Assembly (NCBI GenBank): GCA_024639065.1
Contig: JAHEJC010000021.1
Coordinates: 1-33,117, forward strand
DNA length: 33,117 bases
DNA from: Lewinellaceae bacterium
Lineage (GTDB): Bacteria > Bacteroidota > Bacteroidia > Chitinophagales > Saprospiraceae
Direction of reading: 5' to 3'
The notes beneath the pieces are model-generated. The model was not told the DNA's origin. It saw only the letters and a program-made list of their open reading frames with translations, and did no database searches. Positions 25,213 to 33,117 of this stretch are shown piece by piece (within the stretch, counting starts at the first letter, position 1; every line of letters begins with the position of its first letter). The translations under genes were made by a program, and so were the position numbers.

Positions 25213-26331
25213 ATGCAATTTAATAGAGGTAGGTATTGGTTTATTCTTATCGCTATACTTTTAATAGCAATAGTGTCTTATTTCTTTTCTGACATTGTTA
25301 CTTATGTGCTAATTGCTTGGGTCATCTCCCTGATTACAGAACCGGTCACAAAATTCTTCCTTTTAAAGCTGAAATTAAAGAATAAAAAGTGGGGACCATC
25401 GGTAAGTGCTTTGCTCACCATGATTGTAATCATAGTCGTTTTTTTATTGCTATTATTTCTTCTTGTTCCACCGATTATCGAACAAACAGCTAAATTGGCC
25501 AATGTAGACTTTCAACTGGTTGTGCAAAAATTGGAAGAACCTATTCAGCGAATTAATGGTTGGTTAGAAAGTCTTGGTGTACCTGTTACAGACGGCAAGG
25601 GATTGGAAAACCTCTCTGAGCCATTAAAGAAATATTTTTCGGTGGGGCAAATCGGTGAATTTTTCAGTAACTTATTAGGAACAGCCGGGAGCGTTTTGTT
25701 TGGACTTTTTGCTGTTTTGTTTATCCTATTCTTTTTTCTTCGAGAAGAAGATATGTTTAGGAATTTCCTATTGGCACTAACACCCAACGAGTATGTAGAC
25801 AAAGTAGATAAGACTATTACCGAATCTACTCAATTATTAACTCGGTATTTCGCTGGAATTTTATTACAAATCACTATTATCACCTTATTTGTGACTATTT
25901 TTCTATCCATTCTAAATATTAAGAATGCTTTACTCATCGGATTTTTTGCTGCGTTAATTAATGTGATTCCTTATTTGGGTCCCTTAATTGGTGCGATATT
26001 CGGTATTTTTATTACCATTTCTGCGAATATCGATTTGCCTTTTTTCCCTGAAATGATGAATTTAATAATTAAGGTGGGAATCGTATTTGCTACTATGCAA
26101 TTACTAGATAACATGATTCTTCAACCTTTCATTTTCTCAAATTCTGTCAGAGCACATCCACTAGAAATATTTATAGTCATTTTATTAGGGGGAAAATTAG
26201 GGGGTATTACCGGAATGGTGTTAGCTATTCCCACCTACACCCTTATCCGTGTGGTGGCAAAAGTATTCTTAAGTGAATTCAAGATAGTGCAAAAGATGTC
26301 TAGAAATTTAGGGCCGACTGATGGAACATGA
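25213..26331 (+). CDS. AI-2E/PerM-family membrane permease
   Basis: A 372-residue inner-membrane protein with the AI-2E transporter family layout: paired helices at the N-terminus, a soluble amphipathic middle part (about 95-150), a helix pair including LFAVLFILFFFLREEDMFRN, and four to five C-terminal helices with INVIPYLGPLIGAIFG and LGGKLGGITGMVLAIPTYTLIRV, the family's most conserved blocks. The members export or equilibrate small ions or solutes; autoinducer transport is proven in few. Its end overlaps the GNAT start by 11 bases. Confidence 0.88.
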   Translation: MQFNRGRYWFILIAILLIAIVSYFFSDIVTYVLIAWVISLITEPVTKFFLLKLKLKNKKWGPSVSALLTMIVIIVVFLLLLFLLVPPIIEQTAKLANVDFQLVVQKLEEPIQRINGWLESLGVPVTDGKGLENLSEPLKKYFSVGQIGEFFSNLLGTAGSVLFGLFAVLFILFFFLREEDMFRNFLLALTPNEYVDKVDKTITESTQLLTRYFAGILLQITIITLFVTIFLSILNIKNALLIGFFAALINVIPYLGPLIGAIFGIFITISANIDLPFFPEMMNLIIKVGIVFATMQLLDNMILQPFIFSNSVRAHPLEIFIVILLGGKLGGITGMVLAIPTYTLIRVVAKVFLSEFKIVQKMSRNLGPTDGT

Positions 26332-26851
26332 TGCGCTAAGGACAGATAGATTGTATGCAGTTCCTTTGAAACTCGATCACTTGCCTTTTCTACAAGCACT
26401 TGATGCCGATCCAGATGTCATGAAATATATCGGACAGGTTCGATCTAAAGAAACCGTTTTAGCCCGTGTAAAGCAAGCATTAATATATCAAAAATTAAAT
26501 CCTGGCTTAGGTATTTGGAGTGTATTTACTCAAAAGAATGATCTATGGGTCGGGTGGATTTGTCTTAAACATTTGGATAAATCTGACCATATTGAACTTG
26601 GGTATAGACTTTCCAAAAAATCTTGGAATAAAGGCTATGCTACCGAAATGTCAAAGCGCATAATAAAATATGGTTTTGAAGTGAAACAGCTAATCGAAAT
26701 AGTAGGAGTGACCGATCTAGCTCATGTTAGATCTCAAAATGTCTTGATGAAATGTGGATTTAAATTTATGGATTTTAGGTATTTTTATGGCAAGAATATG
26801 AATTTTTTTAAGCTAATAAAGGAAGATTGGGAAAGGAATATGGTTAAATAA
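26321..26851 (+). CDS. GNAT family N-acetyltransferase
   Basis: A 176-residue cytosolic acyltransferase of the RimJ/RimL-like GNAT group. The N-terminal LRTDRLYAVPL strand, VMKYIGQ segment, VGWICLKHLD, IELGYRLSKKSWNKGYATEM (the acetyl-CoA pyrophosphate loop) and VTDLAHVRSQNVLMKCGFK match the family order. It could acetylate an N-terminus, a ribosomal protein or a small amine; not determinable. The start overlaps the permease stop by 11 bases, so the two are translationally coupled, though a functional link is not evident. Confidence 0.83.
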   Translation: MEHDALRTDRLYAVPLKLDHLPFLQALDADPDVMKYIGQVRSKETVLARVKQALIYQKLNPGLGIWSVFTQKNDLWVGWICLKHLDKSDHIELGYRLSKKSWNKGYATEMSKRIIKYGFEVKQLIEIVGVTDLAHVRSQNVLMKCGFKFMDFRYFYGKNMNFFKLIKEDWERNMVK

Positions 26852-26957
26852 TGGTTAATCTCCTGACATTTTTTAAACTCAAGGGTTATTTAAGCGATTA
26901 ATTTAAAATAATACTGTTATTTTCATAGAAACTACTTCCCTTCACCGAATTCTTTAA

Positions 26958-29858
26958 ATGAAAAAAGTAACCTATATATTATTTACTTTCTTTCTAACTT
27001 TTCAAGCTTTTGGGCAACCGATTGAGGCTTTTGGGATTCAAATAATAAGAGATCAAGCAGAAAGCCTTGCTTTAAATAACCAGGATCTGAAAGAAATGCA
27101 GATAAGCAGTTCTTTCATTTCAGATGGGAGAAAATATATATACATACAACAACAATATGAAGGCTTGGAAATTGAAAATGCTATCATGTCGCTTGTTCTT
27201 AACGATCGTAATGAAATCGTATCGAGCCAGCATAGTTTGATTAAAGATGTGCATCAGAAAGTGCTCAATTTTGGTGGGCAAGTTATTGCCTCGGAAAAAG
27301 CTTTTAATTATGCTGCCTCTCACCTAGGCCTTTCGCCGAAGAAATCCTTTCTAAAATCTAATCATTTGCGTTCACAACAAAACCCTAATTTGAAGATTTA
27401 TTCAAAAGGGATTGCCTCTAAACAAGAAATTCCTGTCCATTTGAAGTGGATTCTGAAAGATAACCATTTAATTAAAGTGTATAAAGTAGGGATTTACAAA
27501 TTGGAAGGAGATCATTATTGGGAATTAGCTGTAGATGCTCAGTCGGGAGAAATTTTACATAAAAACGACCAGATCATACACTGTAGTTTTGATCATCCGA
27601 ATGATTTATCTTTTAGTAAACAAGAGGCTGTATATACAATAAGAAAAAGCAGAATAAAATTAAACAATATTGGTTTTGATAATGATGAAGGGTCAGAAAC
27701 GTACAATGTATATCCACTATTTGTAGCCGATCCAAGTAAAGGAGAAAGAATCATAATCGAGAATCCTGCAGATCCTTTGGCTTCACCTTATGGGTGGCAT
27801 GATATAGATGGCCTTCCAGGTGCTGATTTTATTGATACAAGAGGCAACAATGTTTATGCTCAGGAAGACTATAATTACAACAATTCAGGTGGGAAAAGAG
27901 CGAATGGTGGAGACAATTTAAACTTCAATTTTGAAATTGATTTCAATCAAGGCCCCAAGAGTTATGTAGATGCTTCTTTGACAAATTTGTTCTATTGGGT
28001 AAACCTGAATCACGATATATTCTATCATTATGGATTCGATGAAGCTTCAGGTAATTTTCAATACAGTAATTTTGGACGGGGTGGTATGGAGTCTGATCAA
28101 GTGTATGCTGATGCACAAGATGGTTCGGGTCAGAATAACGCCCAGTTTTTAGCCTTAGAAGATGGAAATCCTGGACGGATGGAAATGTTTATTTGGGGTA
28201 ATGCCCGTGCTGTGTTATCAATCCCAGGGGATTCAAAAGCTGCGGGAGAATGGAAAGGGGCTGAATCTGGTTTGCAAGGAGGACTCAATTCAATTAGCAG
28301 GAGAGGACCTCAAACAGGGTTGCTCGTCCAAGTAATTGACGATCAAAACACTACTTCCGAAGGATGTAGTACAAATCCAATTTCTAATCCCGAATCCTTG
28401 GAAGGGAATATTGCGCTTATTGATCGGGGAAATTGCTTATTCTCAGAAAAGATTATTAATGCCCAGGTAGCAGGAGCAGTTGCTTGCGTTGTATGTAACA
28501 ATGTATCACCTGGAACCTTTACGATGGGTGGCACCAATAACCAAATCGAGATCCCAGCGATGATGTTGTCAAGTTCAGATTGTGATAAGATCAAACGTGT
28601 CTTGAAAAGTGGAATAAGTTTAGAAGCCACTGTCAAAAGCTCTGGATTAGCGGATAATCTTGATTCTGCATTAGACAATGTGATCATTACTCATGAGTAT
28701 GGTCATGGTATTTCCATCAGACTTACAGGGGGTAGGAATAATGCCAATTGTTTAAATAATAATGAGCAAATGGGGGAAGGCTGGAGTGATTATTTTGGGT
28801 TAATGCTTACAACTGATTGGTTGCAAGCCAAACCAGAAGATCGACGACCAGTTGGGAATTGGTTACTCCAGCAGGATGATAAAGCCAATGGTATAAGACC
28901 TTATCCTTATAGTTATACCAAAAGTATCAACCCAATGACTTATGGAGATATCAAGCGATTTTCAATACCTCATGGATTGGGTGCGGTATGGTGCTCTATG
29001 TTATGGGACATGACCTGGGAAATCATCAAGCAAGAAGGTAAAGTTTCGGATGATATTTATCAGGGGAATGGAGGCAACAATATTGCCTTAAAATTGGTCA
29101 TTGAAGGGCTGAAGCTACAAAATTGTATTCCGGGATTTTTAGATGGTAGAGATGCTATTTTGCAAGCAGATAAGCTATTATACGATGGTATACATCATTA
29201 CGCAATTTGGAAAGCGTTTGCTCGTAGGGGACTAGGTTTTAGAGCTGACCAGGGTAGTGCATTCTCTGTCAGTGACGGCAAATCATCCAATGAATTGCCT
29301 GCTGCCTTTATATCTAAAGCTATTTCATTTGCAGCAAAAGATAGCGTCTCGTCAATATTGCTCTCTTGGGAAAGTATTCGTGAAATAGAGAATAAAGCAT
29401 TTCGTATCTTAAGGAGTGAGGATAATAAAATATATAAGGAAATTTTTTCCATGCCAGGTTTGGAGTTTAGTTTTGAATCTAGATTCTTGAATTATGAAGA
29501 TAGAAATGTCGTCCCTGGAAAGTGGTATTATTATAAATTGGAAAGTCAAGATTTTTCATTCAGAACGAATGCTCAAGGATTAGATTCCGCTATAATAGTT
29601 TTAACCGATAATTTAACCATCTTCCCAAATCCTTCCTCGGGGCTTATGAATCTGGTGGTTTCTAGAAAAGTGTCTGATCCGGTATATTTTGAATTGTTTA
29701 ACACCCAGGGACAAATAATAAAAAGATGGGATTTTGAAGATCCTCAGGTCTTACATTCTACCTTGACCCTTGACATCACCGATCAACCAAAAGGAACTTA
29801 TTTTATAAGAATGACCTCTAAATCCGAAAATCAAATTAGGAAGGTTGTAATTAAATAA
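26958..29858 (+). CDS. secreted M36 metalloprotease with T9SS sorting domain
   Basis: A 966-residue secreted fungalysin-type zinc protease. A signal peptide (about 1-19, ending AFGQ) precedes an FTP/PepSY-like propeptide (about 40-200), an inhibitor and chaperone removed on maturation. A PA domain is inserted at about 450-560 (EGNIALIDRGNCLFSEK). The zinc site is HEYGH at 579-583 with GEGWSD at about 606-611. A fibronectin-like strand region (about 795-870) comes before the C-terminal type IX sorting domain (about 885-966, beginning IFPNPSSG), which directs export through the outer membrane. It should digest extracellular protein for nutrients. Length and layout are normal for marine or soil Bacteroidota enzymes. 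Confidence 0.93.
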   Translation: MKKVTYILFTFFLTFQAFGQPIEAFGIQIIRDQAESLALNNQDLKEMQISSSFISDGRKYIYIQQQYEGLEIENAIMSLVLNDRNEIVSSQHSLIKDVHQKVLNFGGQVIASEKAFNYAASHLGLSPKKSFLKSNHLRSQQNPNLKIYSKGIASKQEIPVHLKWILKDNHLIKVYKVGIYKLEGDHYWELAVDAQSGEILHKNDQIIHCSFDHPNDLSFSKQEAVYTIRKSRIKLNNIGFDNDEGSETYNVYPLFVADPSKGERIIIENPADPLASPYGWHDIDGLPGADFIDTRGNNVYAQEDYNYNNSGGKRANGGDNLNFNFEIDFNQGPKSYVDASLTNLFYWVNLNHDIFYHYGFDEASGNFQYSNFGRGGMESDQVYADAQDGSGQNNAQFLALEDGNPGRMEMFIWGNARAVLSIPGDSKAAGEWKGAESGLQGGLNSISRRGPQTGLLVQVIDDQNTTSEGCSTNPISNPESLEGNIALIDRGNCLFSEKIINAQVAGAVACVVCNNVSPGTFTMGGTNNQIEIPAMMLSSSDCDKIKRVLKSGISLEATVKSSGLADNLDSALDNVIITHEYGHGISIRLTGGRNNANCLNNNEQMGEGWSDYFGLMLTTDWLQAKPEDRRPVGNWLLQQDDKANGIRPYPYSYTKSINPMTYGDIKRFSIPHGLGAVWCSMLWDMTWEIIKQEGKVSDDIYQGNGGNNIALKLVIEGLKLQNCIPGFLDGRDAILQADKLLYDGIHHYAIWKAFARRGLGFRADQGSAFSVSDGKSSNELPAAFISKAISFAAKDSVSSILLSWESIREIENKAFRILRSEDNKIYKEIFSMPGLEFSFESRFLNYEDRNVVPGKWYYYKLESQDFSFRTNAQGLDSAIIVLTDNLTIFPNPSSGLMNLVVSRKVSDPVYFELFNTQGQIIKRWDFEDPQVLHSTLTLDITDQPKGTYFIRMTSKSENQIRKVVIK

Positions 29859-29912
29859 GCACGGATTGCGGAGTAGACGAATTATTTATCTTCTCCTAGT
29901 ATTCAAAGGATT

Positions 29913-29940
29913 TTTGGCCGCATACCAAATTATTTTTTTA
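29913..29940 (+). terminator. possible weak terminator after protease
   Basis: TTTGG (29913-29917) and CCAAA (29925-29929) form a short 5-base stem with a 7-base loop, followed by a T-rich run. The run overlaps the end of the convergent gene. Short stem, so only tentative. Confidence 0.25.
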
Positions 29941-30412
29941 TTCTATTAACGCCAACTTGGACTGATTCAAAAATCCAAATGATGTAACGATGTAAAATGA
30001 ATTCAATTCCAAATAGACCAAGAATTGCCATTCCAGCTCCCATAAAGTTAACATTTCGAATAAAGAATACGCTAACTAATATCAGAAGTAAGCCAATTAA
30101 AGAAGCTTTTTGAAAAACTGCAGCAAGATTTTCTAAGGAGATGATTTGCTTACTTAAATAAAGTTCTACAGAGTTGAGGTTTTTTGTTTTGAACTTCGTG
30201 AATATTAATATTTGAATGAAATGGAAAGCTAATATCCCACACGATATTATAACAATACTGATCCAGAGGCTTGACCAAATTGCTGCTGTAATCTTATTTC
30301 TAACGATCAGGATTAAAATAATTCCGGCAAAAGTAAAAACTTCGGCCAAGAGATGATATCGAATATTATTCTTGATAAGGTCACTGATCAACAATGATAC
30401 TTTTGGATCCAT
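29930..30412 (-). CDS. four-helix integral membrane protein, unknown
   Basis: A 160-residue protein without recognised family. It has four hydrophobic helices at about 22-37, 42-72, 103-119 and 123-140, the last two joined by a short turn, with polar loops and a charged C-terminus. The ATG at 30412 follows a short intergenic sequence. There is no catalytic-looking motif. It is monocistronic, converging with the protease and divergent from the GNAT-like gene. The hydrophobic periodicity, and an open frame in a position that leaves normal intergenic gaps, support a real gene. Confidence 0.6.
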   Translation of the reverse strand: MDPKVSLLISDLIKNNIRYHLLAEVFTFAGIILILIVRNKITAAIWSSLWISIVIISCGILAFHFIQILIFTKFKTKNLNSVELYLSKQIISLENLAAVFQKASLIGLLLILVSVFFIRNVNFMGAGMAILGLFGIEFILHRYIIWIFESVQVGVNRIKK

Positions 30413-30564
30413 ATAACAAGATACTTGGTATTATTTAAAGATATTAACAGGTAAAAAGATTTGATTACTACAATCAATCTTTACTCCAGCCAGTCAAATG
30501 CGAAATAAATTAAGAAAATACTCAATGACCTTTGCGATATCCTTCCATATTTAGTTTGGATTAG

Positions 30565-30572
30565 TAATTTTG
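30565..30572 (+). promoter_or_regulatory. candidate -7 box of GNAT-like gene
   Basis: TAATTTTG is a perfect TAnnTTTG match 17 bases before the ATG at 30590. No TTTG lies at the usual 19-23-base distance upstream, so support is partial. Confidence 0.35.
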
Positions 30573-30589
30573 TCTTATAACCTGATTAC

Positions 30590-31705
30590 ATGGGCATAGA
30601 AATTATTGAGGTTAAAAGTAAAAGCCAATTAAAAGATTTTATTCGATATCCTCTGAGCCTTTATAGAAATAATAAGTTTTGGATCCCGCCATTCTTCAAG
30701 GATGAATGGAATGCTTTATTTCCTCACTTGGGCCCCAAAGGCCATGAAGCACTATACTTGTTGATTAGAGAGGACCATGTTAATAAAGGAAGAATAGCGG
30801 TCATTGCTTTGCCGGATGAACGTAATGAAAAAGGTCAGCCGGTTGGTAGGTTTGGCTGGATAGATTTTCATGAAAATTTTGAAATAACAAAAGCTTTATT
30901 TGCCGCAGCCGAGGCCTGGGCGAAATCAAAAGGTATTCAAGTGCTTAAAGGTCCGATGGGTTTTTCTAACCTGGACAAAACAGCCATGTTAATTGAAGGT
31001 TTTGAAGAAGATCCAACAATTGCTGAAATATATAATTACCCCTATTATCCTCAATTTTTAGAAAAATTGGGATATAAAAAAGCAATTGACTGGATAGGTT
31101 ATGAATTTGAGGTGCCTACCAAAGTCCCGTCTAAAGTAAAAGAATTGGCCAAGCTAATCAAGGAAAGATACCAAGTAAAACTAGTGGGAGGCAGTTTAAA
31201 AAATAAAAAACCATTTGGATTTCAAATATTTGAATTGATTAATGAAACCCATCGTAATATCCATGGGTTTGTACCATTTGATCATGTTATGGCTCAAGCC
31301 TATTTGGATAAATACTTTCCTCTATTAGATAATGATTTGGTAAGTCTGGTTATTGATAATAACGAAAAATTAGTTGGATATGGAATTGCTTTACCCTCTT
31401 TTACAAAAGCTTTTCGAAGAAGTAAAGGGAAACTATTTCCCTGGGGTTACTGGCATGTGATAAGAGCAGCTAGACGCAATGATAAAGCTGATTTATACCT
31501 AATTGGAATTGCAGATCATATGCGAAACAAAGGATTGATTGCTCTCATTTTTGAAGATATCATGGCGGCATTCATTCGTAAAGGGATCAAGAAAGTCGAG
31601 TCAAACCCTGAACTGGAGACTAATCAAGAGGTACAGAGTATGTGGAAGAATTACAACTACAGACAACACAAAAGAAGAAGAGTTTTTGAAAAACACCTCA
31701 CTTAA
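30590..31705 (+). CDS. GNAT-like acyltransferase-fold protein, unknown substrate
   Basis: A 371-residue cytosolic protein, conserved in Bacteroidota, sometimes named only as a GNAT or hypothetical protein. The N-terminus reads DFIRYPLSLYRNNKFWIPPFFKDEW; GRIAVIA and the GRFGWIDFHEN segment sit where one acyltransferase half would start; KGPMGFSNLDKTAMLIEGF follows. A second half includes LVGYGIALPSFTKAFRR and a C-terminal YLIGIADHMRNKGLIALIFEDI, the GNAT acetyl-CoA-type loop, ending in VESNPELETNQEVQSMWKNY. This suggests a duplicated GNAT fold. No substrate can be assigned. It is monocistronic. Confidence 0.75.
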   Translation: MGIEIIEVKSKSQLKDFIRYPLSLYRNNKFWIPPFFKDEWNALFPHLGPKGHEALYLLIREDHVNKGRIAVIALPDERNEKGQPVGRFGWIDFHENFEITKALFAAAEAWAKSKGIQVLKGPMGFSNLDKTAMLIEGFEEDPTIAEIYNYPYYPQFLEKLGYKKAIDWIGYEFEVPTKVPSKVKELAKLIKERYQVKLVGGSLKNKKPFGFQIFELINETHRNIHGFVPFDHVMAQAYLDKYFPLLDNDLVSLVIDNNEKLVGYGIALPSFTKAFRRSKGKLFPWGYWHVIRAARRNDKADLYLIGIADHMRNKGLIALIFEDIMAAFIRKGIKKVESNPELETNQEVQSMWKNYNYRQHKRRRVFEKHLT

Positions 31706-31900
31706 TAAATTGCTTTTTGGAAAACTAATTTGCATTTTATAATTAAGATTTGTGAAGCTATTTAGACTGTGTTAAAACGTTGAATGCTTTAAAAGAATTT
31801 GGTATCACTTAAGCAATTTGAAATAAGTTTTTAATTTGAAGTGGATGGATTAAACATTTTTCAGCTGTTATATGTTACAGGTATTATTCATTCATTAAAA

Positions 31901-31934
31901 TATGATACTATATTCATATAATAATTTATTTTTG
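31901..31934 (+). promoter_or_regulatory. candidate promoter of YeeE/YedE operon
   Basis: TATTTTTG at 31927-31934 matches TAnnTTTG perfectly. TATG (one mismatch to TTTG) at 31901-31904 is 22 bases upstream. The box ends 20 bases before the ATG at 31955. Confidence 0.45.
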
Positions 31935-31954
31935 GAAATAGAAATTTATACTTT

Positions 31955-32524
31955 ATGATCGATTTTATATCTCAAGCCTGGCACTGGTCGGTATCAGGGG
32001 TCATGATCGTAGTGGTCATGTTTTTTCTAAAATTCCTTGGTCAGCGATTTGGAATATCGACATCCTTTCAAACTATGTGCTCTCTAGGTGGAGCCGGTCG
32101 ATTTGTAGACTACTTTAAATACGATTGGAAAACCCAAGATTGGCTGATTGTATTCGTAATTGGATCGATTCTAGGTGGATTTATTGCTTCAAATTTTTTG
32201 GCAAGTCCTGAGCCGGTCCAACTTGCTCAAACTACTTTGTCTGATTTAGGAGCACTGGGTGTAGCGGCTCCAACCGGGAGTTACCTGAATCCTATGGAAT
32301 TATTTTCTTGGGAGGTTTTGACCACGGCTAAAGGCATTATTTTATTTATAGTTGGTGGTTTTTTAATTGGATTTGGTACTCGTTGGGCTGGTGGATGTAC
32401 GTCAGGACATGCAATTGCTGGCTTATCTAACTTGCAACTACCTTCTTTGGTAGCGGTTATTGGATTTTTTATTGGTGGTTTAGTAGTAACTCATTTATTG
32501 TATCCTTTGATCTTTTCACTCTGA
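31955..32524 (+). CDS. YeeE/YedE sulfur transporter, first half
   Basis: A 189-residue inner-membrane protein with about five helices and the YeeE/YedE (DUF395) signature GFGTRWAGGCTSGHAIAGLSNL, with the functional cysteine at about C148. The family includes the thiosulfate importer TsuA; split versions in Bacteroidota are usually encoded by two adjacent genes and accompany sulfur dioxygenase/rhodanese-type genes for sulfide or thiosulfate use. Those partners would lie beyond this window if present. The next gene supplies the other half, 11 bases downstream. Confidence 0.87.
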   Translation: MIDFISQAWHWSVSGVMIVVVMFFLKFLGQRFGISTSFQTMCSLGGAGRFVDYFKYDWKTQDWLIVFVIGSILGGFIASNFLASPEPVQLAQTTLSDLGALGVAAPTGSYLNPMELFSWEVLTTAKGIILFIVGGFLIGFGTRWAGGCTSGHAIAGLSNLQLPSLVAVIGFFIGGLVVTHLLYPLIFSL

Positions 32525-32535
32525 TAAATCTTATT

Positions 32536-32949
32536 ATGAAAAATATTTATTTTCTACTAGTAGGTATATTATTTGGTATTGTTATGACCAAATCAGAAGC
32601 AATTTCTTGGTATCGTATACAAGAGATGTTTCGTTTTCAAAGTTTTCATATGTATGGAATTATCGGTGTGTCAGTCGTCCTAGGCGCAATTATGTTTTAC
32701 GTAATGAAAAAATCGCATTTTAAAACATTCCAGGGAGTTGAAGCCACATTCATTGATAAACCTAAGACTTATTGGGCAAGCATATTTGGTGGAACAATGT
32801 TTGGATTAGGTTGGGCGATGACAGGTGCTTGTCCAGGTCCTTTATATGTCCTTTTGGGAAATGGTGTTTGGGTAGTATTAGTTATTATAGCCAGTGCACT
32901 TTTAGGGACTTTTGTTTATGGATTACTTAGATCCAGATTGCCGCATTAA
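32536..32949 (+). CDS. YeeE/YedE sulfur transporter, second half (DUF6691-like)
   Basis: A 137-residue inner-membrane protein with about four helices: an N-terminal helix (4-20), a middle pair and a C-terminal pair. It carries FGGTMFGLGWAMTGACPGPLYVLLGNG with the conserved cysteine at about C99, the counterpart of GGCTSGH in the first half. Together the two proteins equal one full-length YeeE/YedE transporter with a cysteine in each half, which relays the sulfur substrate across the membrane. They are co-transcribed, 11 bases apart. Nothing further is coded in the last 168 bases of the window. Confidence 0.87.
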   Translation: MKNIYFLLVGILFGIVMTKSEAISWYRIQEMFRFQSFHMYGIIGVSVVLGAIMFYVMKKSHFKTFQGVEATFIDKPKTYWASIFGGTMFGLGWAMTGACPGPLYVLLGNGVWVVLVIIASALLGTFVYGLLRSRLPH

Positions 32950-33117
32950 GAGATGATTTGCTATTTAGTGGTTTTTTGAAGGAGAAGAAATGTAGGTCGT
33001 CGCTCAGGGTGAATAGTCACGGGAAGGAGAGAATATTACCCGTCTGATGGTAGACTTTATTTTTTAACGTTTTACGTTTAATCGCATTTGTTGGTTTTAA
33101 TTTGTCTATAAGTTTTT

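Noticed and set aside
31870-31892. CRP/FNR-like site CTGTTATATGTTACAG before the YeeE operon
   Set aside because: Only four terminal bases pair and the inner halves are direct instead of inverted; too weak to call.
32990-33090. Interspersed repeat or further gene at the right edge (CGCTCAGGGTGA-like stretch)
   Set aside because: No second copy within the window and no open frame; the edge cuts off the context.

Overview
The window looks like ordinary chromosome from a member of the Bacteroidota. The evidence is a C-terminal type IX secretion sorting domain on a secreted M36 protease, TAnnTTTG/TTTG-type promoter boxes instead of the usual -35/-10, weak Shine-Dalgarno sequences, AT-rich DNA, a DUF4369/TlpA-type thioredoxin, and Tat-exported Gfo/Idh/MocA and TIM-barrel proteins. 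I cannot place it below phylum. There are no tRNA or rRNA genes, CRISPR arrays, phage genes or transposases that I can see.

Layout. (1) 130-684: a YdeI/OmpD-associated-like gene broken by three one-base frameshifts. (2) 877-3318, minus strand: a compact unit of a lipoprotein cytochrome c, anhydro-N-acetylmuramic acid kinase (anmK) and an extended short-chain dehydrogenase. (3) 3476-10260, plus strand: a complete tripartite efflux operon (TetR regulator, outer-membrane TolC-like factor, lipoprotein adaptor, RND pump) with a recognisable Bacteroidota promoter, a candidate TetR operator and a possible 3' hairpin. (4) 10378-10878: a di-haem-type exported cytochrome. (5) 10886-15048, minus strand: long-chain acyl-CoA ligase, MDR oxidoreductase and exported serine hydrolase. 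(6) 15492-16229: a slipin, followed by a gene-poor stretch with degenerate repeats and a secreted-protein pseudogene whose signal peptide carries two amber codons. (7) 17182-19408, minus strand: a Tat-exported Gfo/Idh/MocA oxidoreductase and a sugar-isomerase-like TIM barrel. (8) 19605-24115, plus strand: a TlpA-type thioredoxin, an orphan ORF, a small membrane protein, a GtrB-like glycosyltransferase, an anchored alpha/beta hydrolase and a haloacid-dehalogenase-like enzyme. (9) 24138-24998, minus strand: an exported PAP2 phosphatase. (10) 25213-29858, plus strand: an AI-2E-family permease, a GNAT enzyme and the M36 protease. (11) 29930-32949: a four-helix membrane protein, a GNAT-like cytosolic protein and a split YeeE/YedE sulfur transporter.

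How the genes work together. The efflux operon is the clearest unit: the local TetR protein probably represses the operon that it begins. The acyl-CoA ligase unit, the exported Gfo/TIM pair and the two YeeE halves are other probable functional groups. I did not find a convincing undescribed system. The most interesting signals are the two decayed genes, a pair of back-to-back inverted repeats abutting the start codon of the alpha/beta hydrolase, and the promoter/operator architecture of the efflux operon.
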